The position numbers and the translations under genes are program-made. DNA of 64,000 nt. It comes from Streptomyces sp. CB02056. GTDB lineage: Bacteria; Actinomycetota; Actinomycetes; Streptomycetales; Streptomycetaceae. The first letter of the stretch is position 1, and each line of letters opens with the position of its first letter. This document shows positions 7,498 to 15,618 of this stretch, piece after piece. The notes below the pieces were generated by a model. The model did no database searches and was not told where the DNA came from. It was given only the letters and a program-made list of their open reading frames with translations. Location: contig NZ_LIPD01000019.1 of assembly GCF_001905545.1 (NCBI RefSeq), positions 1-64,000 of the forward strand, in the 5' to 3' direction.

Positions 7498-9302
7498 TTG
7501 CCCTCCGTCCGACGGGACTCCACGAAGGCCGCCAGCCCGCGCAGTTCGGGGTGCTGGTAGACCTCCTTCGTGGACACGGTGATGCCGAACTGCTTCTTCA
7601 GCCGGCCGATGACGCGCAGTGCGATGAGCGAGTGGCCGCCCAGCGAGAAGAAGTTGTCGGTGGGACTGATCCGCGGCCGGCCGAGCACCTCGGACCACAC
7701 GCCGGCGATCAGGGTCTCGAGCTCGCCCTGCGGCTCGTCCCCCGCCTCCTGTCCGCCGTCGGCCCACAGGGCCTCGTCCACGGCGGGCAGGGCCCGGTGG
7801 TCCACCTTGCCGTTCACGCTCAGCGGCATGGCCTCCAGCGTGACGAAGGCCGACGGGACCATGAACGACGGCAGCAGGCCGCCCAGGTGCTCCTGGAGCT
7901 CCCGGGTGTGCGGGGCGCTCCCGCCCTCCGGGACGACGTACCCGGCCAGCTGGTCGCCGGCGGTCGCGGTGCCGTGCAGGACGACGGCGGCGGTCCTGAC
8001 CCCCGGGTGCGCGGCGAGCGCGGCCTCGATCTCGCCCAGTTCCACCCGGTAGCCGCGGATCTTGATCTGCCGGTCGACCCGGCCGAGGTAGTCGATGGCG
8101 CCGTCCGGGCGCAGCCGCACCCGGTCGCCGGTGCGGTACATCCGGCGGCCGGTGCCGGTCGGGTCGGCGACGAACCGCTGCGCGGTCAGCGCGGGCCGGC
8201 CGACGTAGCCGGTGGTCACGGAGGGCCCGGCCAGGTAGAGCTCGCCCGGCTCGCCGACGGGCGCGGCGCGCAGGTGCTCGTCGAGCACGTGGGCGGTGAA
8301 CCCGGGCAGCGGGAGGCCGATGTGCGGGCCCTCGCCGGTGATCCAGCCCGCGGTGGCGTCCACCGTGCACTCGGTGGGGCCGTACAGGTTGATCGCCTCG
8401 ACCGTCCCGGCGGCGCGGGCCTCGCCCAGTTCCCGCCAGACCTCGGCCGGCACCGGCTCGCCGCCCATGAACAGCCGCAGCACGCGGCCGTCGGCGGTGG
8501 GGGCGAGGAGGGCCTCGCGCAGCACCTCCCAGTGCGAGGGCGTCAGGTCCAGGTCGTCGACGGCGTGCTCGTCGAGCAGGGCGCGCAGCACGGCCGGGTC
8601 GGTGCGCTCGTTCTCGCCGATCACCACGATGCTGTCGCCCCGGCAGATCCGGGCCCACTGCTGGACGGAGGCGTCGAAGGAGATGCTCGCGTTCCAGGCC
8701 ACCACGCGCGGCCGGTCGGCGTAGAAGCCGGCGTCCTCGAGGTCCGCGGCGAGCGCGGCCACGCCGCCCCGGGTGGCCTCGACGCCCTTGGGCGTCCCGG
8801 TCGAGCCGGAGGTGAAGATCACGTACGCCGGGTCGGCCGGGGCGGCCTGTGCCGCCGGCGTGTCCGCGGTCGGCGCGGCGAGGGCGTCCGCGAGGGTGAG
8901 GACGTCGACTCCGGCGGGCCAGGCGGGACCGTTGCCGGGCTCCGCCAGGACGGTCCGCAGGCCGGCGCTCGTCACCATGTGGGTGAGGCGCTCCTGCGGG
9001 TAGGCCGGGTCCAGCGGCACGTAGGCGGCGCCGATCCGCCACACGGCGAGCAGGGCGACGACGAGGTCCGCGCCGCGGTGCATGCTGACGCCGACCCGGG
9101 CGCCGCGGCCGAGCCCGCGCTCGGCCAGCCGCCCGGCCAACTGCCGTACGTCCTGGTCGAGTTCGGAGAAGGTCAGGGTGCGGTCGGTCCCGCGTACGGC
9201 CATCCGGTCCGGGGTCGATTCGACCGCCCGCCGGAAGCGGACCATCGGGTCGACGGGTGCGGTCCGGGCCGCCGGGGCCAGGGGCTCCTCGGTGATGCTC
9301 AC
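7494..9302 (-). CDS. Free-standing NRPS adenylation-thiolation didomain
   Basis: A 602-aa amino acid-activating protein. The A3 motif FTSGSTGTPKG is at about 163-173, with YGPTE, the A7/A8 motifs YRTGD and IKIRGYRVELGEIE, A10 NGK, and a carrier domain LGGHS with Ser558. Reading the ten specificity positions against GrsA by eye gives D-A-Q-D-F-G-L-V-D-K, close to known Gln/Glu codes such as DAQDLGVVDK, so glutamine or glutamate is the predicted substrate. There is no condensation domain, so it acts as a loading platform. Start is GTG with a GTGA overlap to the hydroxylase. The tight grouping with a SyrP-like oxygenase and a thioesterase suggests that the carrier-bound residue is hydroxylated and then handed on or released. 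Confidence 0.95.
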   Translation of the reverse strand: MSITEEPLAPAARTAPVDPMVRFRRAVESTPDRMAVRGTDRTLTFSELDQDVRQLAGRLAERGLGRGARVGVSMHRGADLVVALLAVWRIGAAYVPLDPAYPQERLTHMVTSAGLRTVLAEPGNGPAWPAGVDVLTLADALAAPTADTPAAQAAPADPAYVIFTSGSTGTPKGVEATRGGVAALAADLEDAGFYADRPRVVAWNASISFDASVQQWARICRGDSIVVIGENERTDPAVLRALLDEHAVDDLDLTPSHWEVLREALLAPTADGRVLRLFMGGEPVPAEVWRELGEARAAGTVEAINLYGPTECTVDATAGWITGEGPHIGLPLPGFTAHVLDEHLRAAPVGEPGELYLAGPSVTTGYVGRPALTAQRFVADPTGTGRRMYRTGDRVRLRPDGAIDYLGRVDRQIKIRGYRVELGEIEAALAAHPGVRTAAVVLHGTATAGDQLAGYVVPEGGSAPHTRELQEHLGGLLPSFMVPSAFVTLEAMPLSVNGKVDHRALPAVDEALWADGGQEAGDEPQGELETLIAGVWSEVLGRPRISPTDNFFSLGGHSLIALRVIGRLKKQFGITVSTKEVYQHPELRGLAAFVESRRTEGK

Positions 9303-10330
9303 GCGGCACCGCCGGTCTCCGCCGAGGCCGCCACGGTGGGCCGGCAGTCGTCGAGCTCGACGGGGTTGCCCATCGCGACGACGATCTTCCGGTCGCCCCG
9401 GAACGGGTCGCGGCCGTGCGCCGTGAGCACGTTGTCGACGAGCATGACGTCGCCCGGTTGCCAGGCCTGACGCACCGTGGCCTCGGCGTAGGCGGTGTTG
9501 ATGAGCTCGAGCTCGTCCCGGGTCAGGGGCTTCCCGTCGGCCACGCCGGTTTCGAACGGCAGGCCGTCCGCGCCGAATTCGTCCAGGAGCGTCTCGCGGA
9601 GTTCCTCGTCCAATGACCAGGAATTCCAGAAGGCCATGTGGTTGAACCAGACCTCCTCATCGGTGGCCGGGTGCCGGACGATACCGGGCCGCCGCTGCAC
9701 CGTTTTCAGATTTCCCTCGCCGTCCCAGCGGCAGGAGATCAGGTTCTCCGCGCAGTACTGCTCGACGTCCTCGCGGCGCTCGGTCGCGAATGCCTTTTCC
9801 CAGCTCACGGAGATGTGTTCGGAGTAGCTCCGGTGCAGGGTCCAGCCGTGGGAGCGAATGCGCTCGACCAGGGGGGCGGGCAGGTGCCGCAGGACCTCCC
9901 GGCAATCCGCCACCGGCGTCGCCCCGCCTTCCTCGGGGGCGATGAGGCAGGCGAACATCAGGAGCCCGGGGAAAGTCAGGGTGTAGCTGTTCTCGTTGTG
10001 CATCCGGATCGACTGGGCCGGCGGCAGGTCGGTGGACGAGTAGACGTCGTTGCCGAAGCTGCTGCGCGGCGTCGCCTTCTCCCGGTAGGGCGTCCGCTGC
10101 GGGATGAGGACGTCCCGGACGAGCGCGAAGTCCTCGACGGAGGCGACCGGGAGGCCGCGCAGGTACAGCGCGCCGTACCTTTGAAGCGCGGTACGGAGGT
10201 CGGGCAGGAGCGCGTTCAGCCACGCGCAGGCCGCTTCGGCGCCTTCGAATCGAGGGACGACCAGGGTCGCCGGCTTGCCCTCCTCGACGGTCCATTCCAG
10301 TTCTTGTGGCGCGGTGCTTGCAGAAGACAT
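9299..10330 (-). CDS. TauD/SyrP-like Fe(II)/2-oxoglutarate hydroxylase
   Basis: A 343-aa non-haem iron oxygenase. The facial triad is visible as His111-x-Glu113 in MHNENSYTL and a distal His305 in TAHGRDPF, with Arg314 as the likely 2-oxoglutarate ligand. The TPRSSFGNDVYSSTDLPPAQ segment is typical of SyrP-like enzymes, which beta-hydroxylate Asp or related residues while they are bound to a carrier protein. Given the downstream A-T protein with a Gln/Glu-like code, beta-hydroxylation of carrier-bound Gln or Glu is the leading guess; Asp or Asn remain possible. First gene of the operon; ATG with GAGGAAGG upstream at slightly long spacing. Family strong, substrate inferred. Confidence 0.9.
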   Translation of the reverse strand: MSSASTAPQELEWTVEEGKPATLVVPRFEGAEAACAWLNALLPDLRTALQRYGALYLRGLPVASVEDFALVRDVLIPQRTPYREKATPRSSFGNDVYSSTDLPPAQSIRMHNENSYTLTFPGLLMFACLIAPEEGGATPVADCREVLRHLPAPLVERIRSHGWTLHRSYSEHISVSWEKAFATERREDVEQYCAENLISCRWDGEGNLKTVQRRPGIVRHPATDEEVWFNHMAFWNSWSLDEELRETLLDEFGADGLPFETGVADGKPLTRDELELINTAYAEATVRQAWQPGDVMLVDNVLTAHGRDPFRGDRKIVVAMGNPVELDDCRPTVAASAETGGAA

Positions 10331-10906
10331 GACTCGATGCACCTTCCTCATGACGGAGCGCCACGGCGTGGTTCCGTGGTCACCCCGGGGCAAGTTGAAT
10401 CGTGATCAGAACCTCTGACCCGAGAACACGGTCATCGACCCGCGGGGGGTCGTCGTGCCGGGTCGCCAGGGAATTCGCGCGGCCCGGTTCAAGGGCCGAC
10501 ATCAGGACGGTTCGGCGGGGTGTCGCTGTTCTCCGCCACCGGCGGCAGTGAATGGGCAGCCCAAGAGGCCGGCTCCGCAACGCCCGAAAAGGCGTCGACG
10601 AGCCGCTACCCGGGACCGTCAGGCCACCCCTGGCCGCACGTGCGGACTACCGGTACCGTAGCTCCGACCGGAGAACGTCGGGCTGCCGTCCGGCACACCC
10701 GCACACCGATCCATTCCCCCCTCCCGAGTGCTCACATTCAGGTGCGGCGGAATCGCGCACCCGGTGTCGTTCCCCCGAGCTGCCGAGGCGGGTGCAGTAC
10801 TCCCCCATCGCCTCGCATTGACCGTGCACCGCCAATCAGATCACACCAATGCGCCGCCGTGGAAGAAGTAGCAGAGGCAAGTTCGGAATCTTTAATGTCA
10901 CATTCA

Positions 10907-10923
10907 CGTCACCGACAGTGACG
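10907..10923. promoter_or_regulatory. Perfect inverted repeat, possible operator
   Basis: CGTCAC-CGACA-GTGACG: 6-bp perfect arms around a 5-base spacer, in the A/T-richer pocket of the large intergenic region upstream of the NRPS operon. The form fits a homodimeric regulator site. It is more than 500 bp from the hydroxylase start, so it may serve another transcript. Confidence 0.4.
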
Positions 10924-11068
10924 ATTCCCTCACCGTATGGGGCACTTCCCGTGCTGAGGACGACGGGACACCGCCGTCGCCCGTCCGGCAACGGCGGCAA
11001 CACCGGTACCAGAAGCCGGAGTTCCGCTTCCGGAACAGCGGCGCCCGGGCCGCCCTCCGGAGCGGACA

Positions 11069-11119
11069 CGCTCGGGCCCGCTCCGGAGCAGGCGCGCTCG
11101 GGCCCGTCCTCCGGAGCAG
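11069..11119. repeat. Two direct copies of a ~24-bp GC-rich unit
   Basis: CGCTCGGGCCCG followed by CTCCGGAGCAG occurs at 11069-11091 and again, with two extra bases, at 11095-11119. The palindromic CTCCGGAG core could form small hairpins. The unit sits just beyond the stop of the PPOX-type gene, so it may act in transcription termination. Confidence 0.5.
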
Positions 11120-11155
11120 CGGCCGGCCCGGGCCCGTTCCTCCCGGCCGGCGCGC

Positions 11156-11557
11156 TCAGGCCCGCCCGAGGACGCGGTCGACGGCGATCTCGATGACCAC
11201 CCGGTCCGGGTTGACCCGCGGCTCGCGGTAGCGCTCGGCGTACCGGCGCTCCGCCTCGGCGACCTGCTCGGGCTCCTCGCGGACGACCGCCACGCCCTCC
11301 AGCGTCGACCAGCGGGCCCCTGCGACCTGGCAGACCGCGACGCGCAGGCCCTCGGGCCCGGCCTCGGCGACGTTGCGGGCCTTGCGGCTGGTGCGGCTGG
11401 TGATCACCCGGGCGGTCCCCGTCTCCGGCTGGTACGTCACACCGACCGGCACCACGTGCGGCGTGCCGTCCGGGCGGGTGGTGGTCAGCGTGGAGATGTG
11501 CCGTTCCCGCCAGAAGGCGAGGAAGGATTCGTCGAGGTCGCGCGGGTCGTGGGCCAT
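11156..11557 (-). CDS. PPOX-class (pyridoxamine 5'-phosphate oxidase fold) protein, probably F420/FMN-dependent
   Basis: A 133-aa split beta-barrel protein. The N-terminal pattern FLAFWRERHISTLTTTRPDGTPHVVPVGVT and the middle RVITSRTSRKARNVAEAG are typical of small actinobacterial F420- or FMN-binding PPOX enzymes, and ARWSTLEGVAVV lies in the third sheet. Such proteins reduce or oxidise diverse small molecules; the substrate cannot be predicted. Single gene, 61 bp downstream of the MBL-fold gene and in the same direction, so it could be the last gene of the mscR operon. Confidence 0.85.
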   Translation of the reverse strand: MAHDPRDLDESFLAFWRERHISTLTTTRPDGTPHVVPVGVTYQPETGTARVITSRTSRKARNVAEAGPEGLRVAVCQVAGARWSTLEGVAVVREEPEQVAEAERRYAERYREPRVNPDRVVIEIAVDRVLGRA

Positions 11558-11618
11558 GCCCGCGATCGTACGGGCCCCGGGGAACGGTCGTTCCCCGGGG
11601 GCCGTGCGGGCAGCGGCG

Positions 11619-12248
11619 TCAGTGCCCGCGCGCGATCCACTCCGGCAGGGCCGGGGCCTCGGCGCCGATGGTGGTCGGGTCGCCGTGGCCGGTGCGCACC
11701 ACGGTCTCGGCCGGGAGCGTCAGCAGCCGCTCGCGGATCGAGTCGACGATCGTCGGGAAGTGCGAGAACGACCGGCCGGTGGCACCGGGACCGCCCTGGA
11801 ACAGGGTGTCGCCGGTGAAGACGGTGCCCAGCGCGGGCGCGTACAGGCAGACCGCGCCCGGCGCGTGGCCCGGGGTGTGCAGCACCGTCAGCTCGGTGCC
11901 CGCCACCTCGATCCGCTGGCCGTCGGCCAGTTCGCCGTCCGGCAGCCGCTCGGGGTGGATGAGCTTCCACAGCGGCAGGTCGTCCGGGTGCAGCAGGATC
12001 GGCGCACCGGTGCGGTCGGCGAGGGCCGGGGCCGCGTCGATGTGGTCGTTGTGCGCGTGGGTGGAGACGATCGCCAGCAGCCGGCGCCCGCCGAGCGCGG
12101 CCTCGATGGCCTCGGCGTCGTGCGCGGCGTCGATCACCACCGCCTCCTCGTCGTTCCCGACGATCCAGACGTTGTTCTCCACCTCCCAGCTGCCGCCGTC
12201 GAGTTCGAAGGTCCCGGCGGTCACCAGCCGGTCGATCCGCGCGGTCAC
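11619..12248 (-). CDS. MBL-fold hydrolase, partner of mycothiol formaldehyde dehydrogenase
   Basis: A 209-aa metallo-beta-lactamase-fold hydrolase, glyoxalase II-like. The zinc motif THAHNDHID is intact, followed by HTPGHAPGAV, the FTGDTLF aspartate loop and the C-terminal RTGHGDPTTIG. Start is GTG overlapping the dehydrogenase stop (GTGA). The same gene pair occurs next to mscR in mycobacteria (Rv2259/Rv2260). The likely role is hydrolysis of an S-acyl or S-formyl mycothiol intermediate after formaldehyde oxidation; this is inferred from the pairing and fold. Confidence 0.88.
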   Translation of the reverse strand: MTARIDRLVTAGTFELDGGSWEVENNVWIVGNDEEAVVIDAAHDAEAIEAALGGRRLLAIVSTHAHNDHIDAAPALADRTGAPILLHPDDLPLWKLIHPERLPDGELADGQRIEVAGTELTVLHTPGHAPGAVCLYAPALGTVFTGDTLFQGGPGATGRSFSHFPTIVDSIRERLLTLPAETVVRTGHGDPTTIGAEAPALPEWIARGH

Positions 12249-13330
12249 AGGATCACCACCGAACGGAGGACGTCGCCCTGGTGCATGCGCTCGAAGGCCT
12301 GCTCCACGGCGTCCAGCCCGATGGTCTCGGTGACGAAGGCGCCGAGGTCCAGGCGGCCCTGGAGGTAGAGGTCGACGAGCATCGGGAAGTCCCGCGAGGG
12401 CAGGCAGTCGCCGTACCAGGAGGACTTCAGCGCGCCGCCGCGGCCGAAGACGTCGAGCAGCGGCAGCTCCAGCGTCATCTCCGGGGTCGGCACACCGACC
12501 AGGACGACGGTGCCGGCCAGGTCGCGGGCGTAGAAGGCCTGCTTGTACGTCTCCGGGCGGCCGACCGCCTCGACCACCACGTCCGCGCCGTTGCCGCCGG
12601 TCAGCTCGCGGATCGCCTCGACCGCGTCGGTGGTGCGGGAGTTGACGGTGTGGGTGGCGCCCAGCTTGCGGGCGGTCTCCAGCTTGCGGTCGTCGATGTC
12701 GACGGCGATGATCTTCGCCGCGCCCGCCAGCCGGGAGCCCATCACGGCCGCGCCGCCGACGCCGCCGCAGCCGATGACCGCGACCGAGTCGCCCCGGCCG
12801 ACGTTGCCGGTGTTGATCGCGGCGCCGAGGCCCGCCATCACGCCGCAGCCCAGCAGGCCCGCGACAGCCGGCTCGGCCGCCGGGTCCACCTTGGTGCACT
12901 GGCCGGCCGCGACCAGGGTCTTCTCGGCGAACGCGCCGATGCCCAGCGCCGGGGACAGCTCGGTGCCGTCCAGCAGCGTCATCCGCTGCTTGGCGTTGTG
13001 GGTGTTGAAGCAGTACTGCGGGCGGCCCCGCTTGCACGCGCGACACTGGCCGCACACCGCGCGCCAGTTGAGGACCACGAAGTCACCGGGCTCGACCTCG
13101 GTGACGCCCTCGCCGACCGACTCCACGATGCCCGCGGCCTCGTGGCCGAGCAGGAACGGGAACTCGTCGTTGATGCCGCCCTCCCGGTAGTGGAGGTCGG
13201 TGTGGCAGACGCCGCACGCCTGGATCCGGACCACCGCCTCACCCGGGCCAGGGTCCGGCACCACGATCGTGGCCACCTCCACGGGCGCGCCCTTGGCGCG
13301 CGCGATGACTGCCTTGACCTGCTGGGGCAT
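12245..13330 (-). CDS. mscR: S-(hydroxymethyl)mycothiol dehydrogenase
   Basis: A 361-aa zinc-dependent class III alcohol dehydrogenase family enzyme that detoxifies formaldehyde as its mycothiol adduct (also acting on nitrosomycothiol). The catalytic zinc Cys/His are in GVCHTDLHYREGG and LGHEAAG, the structural zinc cysteines in CGQCRACKRGRPQYC, and the NAD site in GCGGVGGAAVMG near residue 200. Length and sequence fit the mycothiol class rather than glutathione enzymes, consistent with an actinomycete. ATG with GGAGGTGG upstream; translationally coupled to the MBL gene. Confidence 0.93.
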   Translation of the reverse strand: MPQQVKAVIARAKGAPVEVATIVVPDPGPGEAVVRIQACGVCHTDLHYREGGINDEFPFLLGHEAAGIVESVGEGVTEVEPGDFVVLNWRAVCGQCRACKRGRPQYCFNTHNAKQRMTLLDGTELSPALGIGAFAEKTLVAAGQCTKVDPAAEPAVAGLLGCGVMAGLGAAINTGNVGRGDSVAVIGCGGVGGAAVMGSRLAGAAKIIAVDIDDRKLETARKLGATHTVNSRTTDAVEAIRELTGGNGADVVVEAVGRPETYKQAFYARDLAGTVVLVGVPTPEMTLELPLLDVFGRGGALKSSWYGDCLPSRDFPMLVDLYLQGRLDLGAFVTETIGLDAVEQAFERMHQGDVLRSVVIL

Positions 13331-13984
13331 CCGATTCCACCTCCGTCTGCCGGTGCGGCTCTGCACCGGTCTGACCTGCGACAAACGACTGCAAGACGAA
13401 CTGCCCACGAAGCGTATCGCCCACCCGGCCGCCCACCGGCGGAGCGCCCGGGGCGATCCTCCGCGGCACGGTGTGCTAGGGACCCGCCCCACCCGCCGAC
13501 GGCCTGTCCGCCGGCGTGGAAGCGGCTCACGACCTCTCCGGTGGCACGTGCCGGCCGGGTATCCGCCGGGGGCCCGGCGACAGTCCGGCGCGGCCGTGGC
13601 GGTGGGGGCGCACAGGTGGCACTGAGCGCCCGTCCGTGCGCCTCGAAGTGCCCGGAAAGCACCGGCGTTGGCTGGAAGTGCCGCAGACGGGCGCCCCGCC
13701 AGCCACGTACGGTCGTAGCTGAGACGGTCCAAGCGACCACGCTCAGCACACCCGCCCCACCCGTCGGCGCGTGACCCTGCGCCGGCCGCGCCGGATGCGT
13801 ACCGACCGTGCGCCGCCGCACATTTCGCGCCAGACCCCCGCAATTCCCCCCGTAGGAGCCCGACCGAACCCCGGCCCGTGTCGAGCCGCCAGCCGGCCGC
13901 ATCACCCGTCCCCCGCACCATCCCCGGATTCACCCCCCGTCGGGTCGCGCCCCGCGGCCCACCGTCCTGGAGTCTGGAGTACGG
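13331..13984. other. 654-bp divergent intergenic region
   Basis: Lies between mscR (minus) and the P450 (plus), so it should contain both promoters. I see no gene, RNA or strong repeat in it. The motif GAAGTGCC occurs twice between about 13640 and 13685. Confidence 0.5.
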
Positions 13985-15199
13985 ATGTCCACCGAGAACA
14001 GTGCGACCAGCGCCGGCACCGCCCCGCTCCCCCCGCTGCACTGCATGCGCCGGCTCGAACCCGGCCCGCCCCGCCTCGCCGCGCTGCCCACCGGCACGCC
14101 GGTCTGGCTGGTCAGCCGGCACGCCGACGTGCGCCAGGTGCTGACCGACCCGCGGCTGGGCCGCGCCCCGCTCTACGCGCCGGACGCCCCGCCGGTCACG
14201 GTCACGCCCAACATCCTGGACGATCCCCAGAGCATGCTGAACATCGACGGCACCGAGCACCAGCGGCTGCGCCGCACCGTGCAGCGGGCCTTCACCCCGC
14301 GCGCGATCGAGCGCTGGCGGCCGTGGGTGGCCTCGGCCGTCGAGTCGCTGATCGACGAGCTGATCGACCACGGCTCCCCCGCCGACATCATCGCGGGCTA
14401 CTCCCGCCCGCTGCCGGTCGCGGTGATCAGCCGGCTGATGAACCTGGACAACCTGGACAGCAAGCGGCTCGCGCACTGGAGCGACCACGCGCTCTCCGCC
14501 ACCGCCTACAGCGCCGAGGCGATCGCCACCGCGATGACCGAGTTCGCCGCCTTCGGCTCCGAGGTGATCGCCCAGCGCCGGGCCGCCCCCGGCGAGGACC
14601 TGGTCAGCGGCCTGCTCGCGGCCGCCGCCGAGGACGGCTCGATCACCGAGGGCCAGCTGGTCGCGCTGGTCATCGGCCTGGTCGTGGCCGGCCACGAGAC
14701 CACCATGACCAGCCTCGGCAACGCCCTGGTCTACCTGCTCCAGGACGACCGCGAGGCCTGGCAGCGGCTCGCCTCCGACGAGGCCAGCGCCGTCGCCGCG
14801 ACCGAGCAGCTGCTGCGCGCCGTCCCGCTCGGCGACCCCCAGGAGCACCTGCCCGGGCTGATGCGCCGCACCGTCGAGGACGTCGAGATCGGCGGCGTGG
14901 TCATCCCGGCCGGCAGCGTGGTCGCCGCCGACGCGGCCGCCGCCAACCACGACCCGGAGATCTTCACCGGGGACCTGCGCACCGAGCTGTTCTCCCCGCT
15001 GGCCGCTCCCACCCTCACCTTCGGCGCCGGACCGCACCACTGCCTGGGCGCCTGGCTGGCCCGGATGGAGCTGGAACTCGCCCTGCACCGGCTGGCCCGC
15101 CGGCTGCCCGCGCTGCGGCTGGCCGACCCGGTCGAGCGGATCGACTGGCGGCGCGGCCTGCTCACCCGCAGCCCGAACTCCCTGCGGGTGGTCTGGTGA
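13985..15199 (+). CDS. Cytochrome P450
   Basis: A 404-aa bacterial class I P450 monooxygenase. The I-helix oxygen-activation motif AGHETT is near residue 236, the K-helix ExxR is EQLLR near 278, and the haem-binding loop is FGAGPHHCLG with the cysteine near 353. The N-terminus has no membrane anchor, so it is soluble. A 3Fe-4S ferredoxin gene overlaps its stop, giving it a private electron donor; the FAD reductase at 24931 could complete the chain. Substrate unknown. The CYP105-like arrangement with a downstream ferredoxin is common in streptomycetes. It is unlikely to be part of the NRPS cluster, being separated by housekeeping-type genes. Confidence 0.95.
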   Translation: MSTENSATSAGTAPLPPLHCMRRLEPGPPRLAALPTGTPVWLVSRHADVRQVLTDPRLGRAPLYAPDAPPVTVTPNILDDPQSMLNIDGTEHQRLRRTVQRAFTPRAIERWRPWVASAVESLIDELIDHGSPADIIAGYSRPLPVAVISRLMNLDNLDSKRLAHWSDHALSATAYSAEAIATAMTEFAAFGSEVIAQRRAAPGEDLVSGLLAAAAEDGSITEGQLVALVIGLVVAGHETTMTSLGNALVYLLQDDREAWQRLASDEASAVAATEQLLRAVPLGDPQEHLPGLMRRTVEDVEIGGVVIPAGSVVAADAAAANHDPEIFTGDLRTELFSPLAAPTLTFGAGPHHCLGAWLARMELELALHRLARRLPALRLADPVERIDWRRGLLTRSPNSLRVVW

Positions 15200-15453
15200 C
15201 GGGCCGCGCGGACACCGATCCGGTGCTCGTCCGGGTCGACCGGGACCGCTGCATCGGCTCCGGGATGTGCGCCCTCAGCGCCCCCGACTCGCTGGCCCTC
15301 GGCGCCGACGGACTGGCCGCGCCGCTGGCCGGGTACGCGGACGGCGGCGCTGAGTTGACGGACGGGCTGAGCGAGGCCGTGGACTACTGCCCGGTCGAGG
15401 CGCTCAGCCTCCACTCGGCGCGCGGCGGCTACCGGATCGCTCCGGCGGAGTGA
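15196..15453 (+). CDS. 3Fe-4S ferredoxin, P450 redox partner
   Basis: An 85-aa ferredoxin. The cluster cysteines appear as CIGSGMC (Cys19 and Cys25) and DYCPVEAL (Cys65), the three-cysteine pattern of 3Fe-4S ferredoxins that serve actinobacterial P450s; the fourth cysteine of 4Fe-4S types is missing. Start is GTG, sharing four bases (GTGA) with the P450 stop. It passes electrons from a ferredoxin reductase to the P450. Confidence 0.93.
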   Translation: MTGRADTDPVLVRVDRDRCIGSGMCALSAPDSLALGADGLAAPLAGYADGGAELTDGLSEAVDYCPVEALSLHSARGGYRIAPAE

Positions 15454-15564
15454 CCCGGCGCCGGTGGCGCCCGACCGCGGTCGTTCGCGGCGGGCGCCGC
15501 CGGCGCGCTTCCCGAAGCCGCCGGGCCTTCCCGGCACTGTCAACCGATTAGCCGGGCTCATGGG

Positions 15565-15580
15565 TCGATGAGCTTATCGA
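15565..15580. promoter_or_regulatory. 16-bp near-perfect palindrome upstream of MFS gene
   Basis: TCGATGAGCTTATCGA is self-complementary except for one G/T position, centred on AGCT. It lies about 40 bp before the proposed MFS start in an A/T-richer stretch. A dimeric repressor site (TetR, MarR or the nearby LysR) would fit; no regulator can be assigned. Confidence 0.45.
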
Positions 15581-15618
15581 TCTTGTTCGGCCCCTCCGCC
15601 CGCTGGTGGGCTGGCCCT

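Larger units (their letters stand above)
10331..11155. other. 825-bp intergenic region at the edge of the NRPS operon
   Basis: No convincing gene. It must hold the promoter of the minus-strand NRPS operon. An A/T-richer pocket lies at about 10880-10930, unusual for this genome, and contains a perfect short inverted repeat (listed separately). The end near the PPOX-type gene carries a duplicated GC-rich unit. Small open frames here lack ribosome sites and codon bias. Confidence 0.6.

Noticed and set aside
10520..10921. Small open frames in the large intergenic region
   Set aside because: No ribosome site, wrong codon bias and no recognisable protein features.
12245..15088. 947-codon minus-strand frame extending upstream of mscR
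   Set aside because: The first ~585 residues are low-complexity shadow of the P450; mscR begins at the ATG at 13330 with a good ribosome site.
13985..15453. P450/ferredoxin as part of the NRPS cluster
   Set aside because: Separated from the operon by a long intergenic region and mycothiol housekeeping genes, and on the opposite strand.
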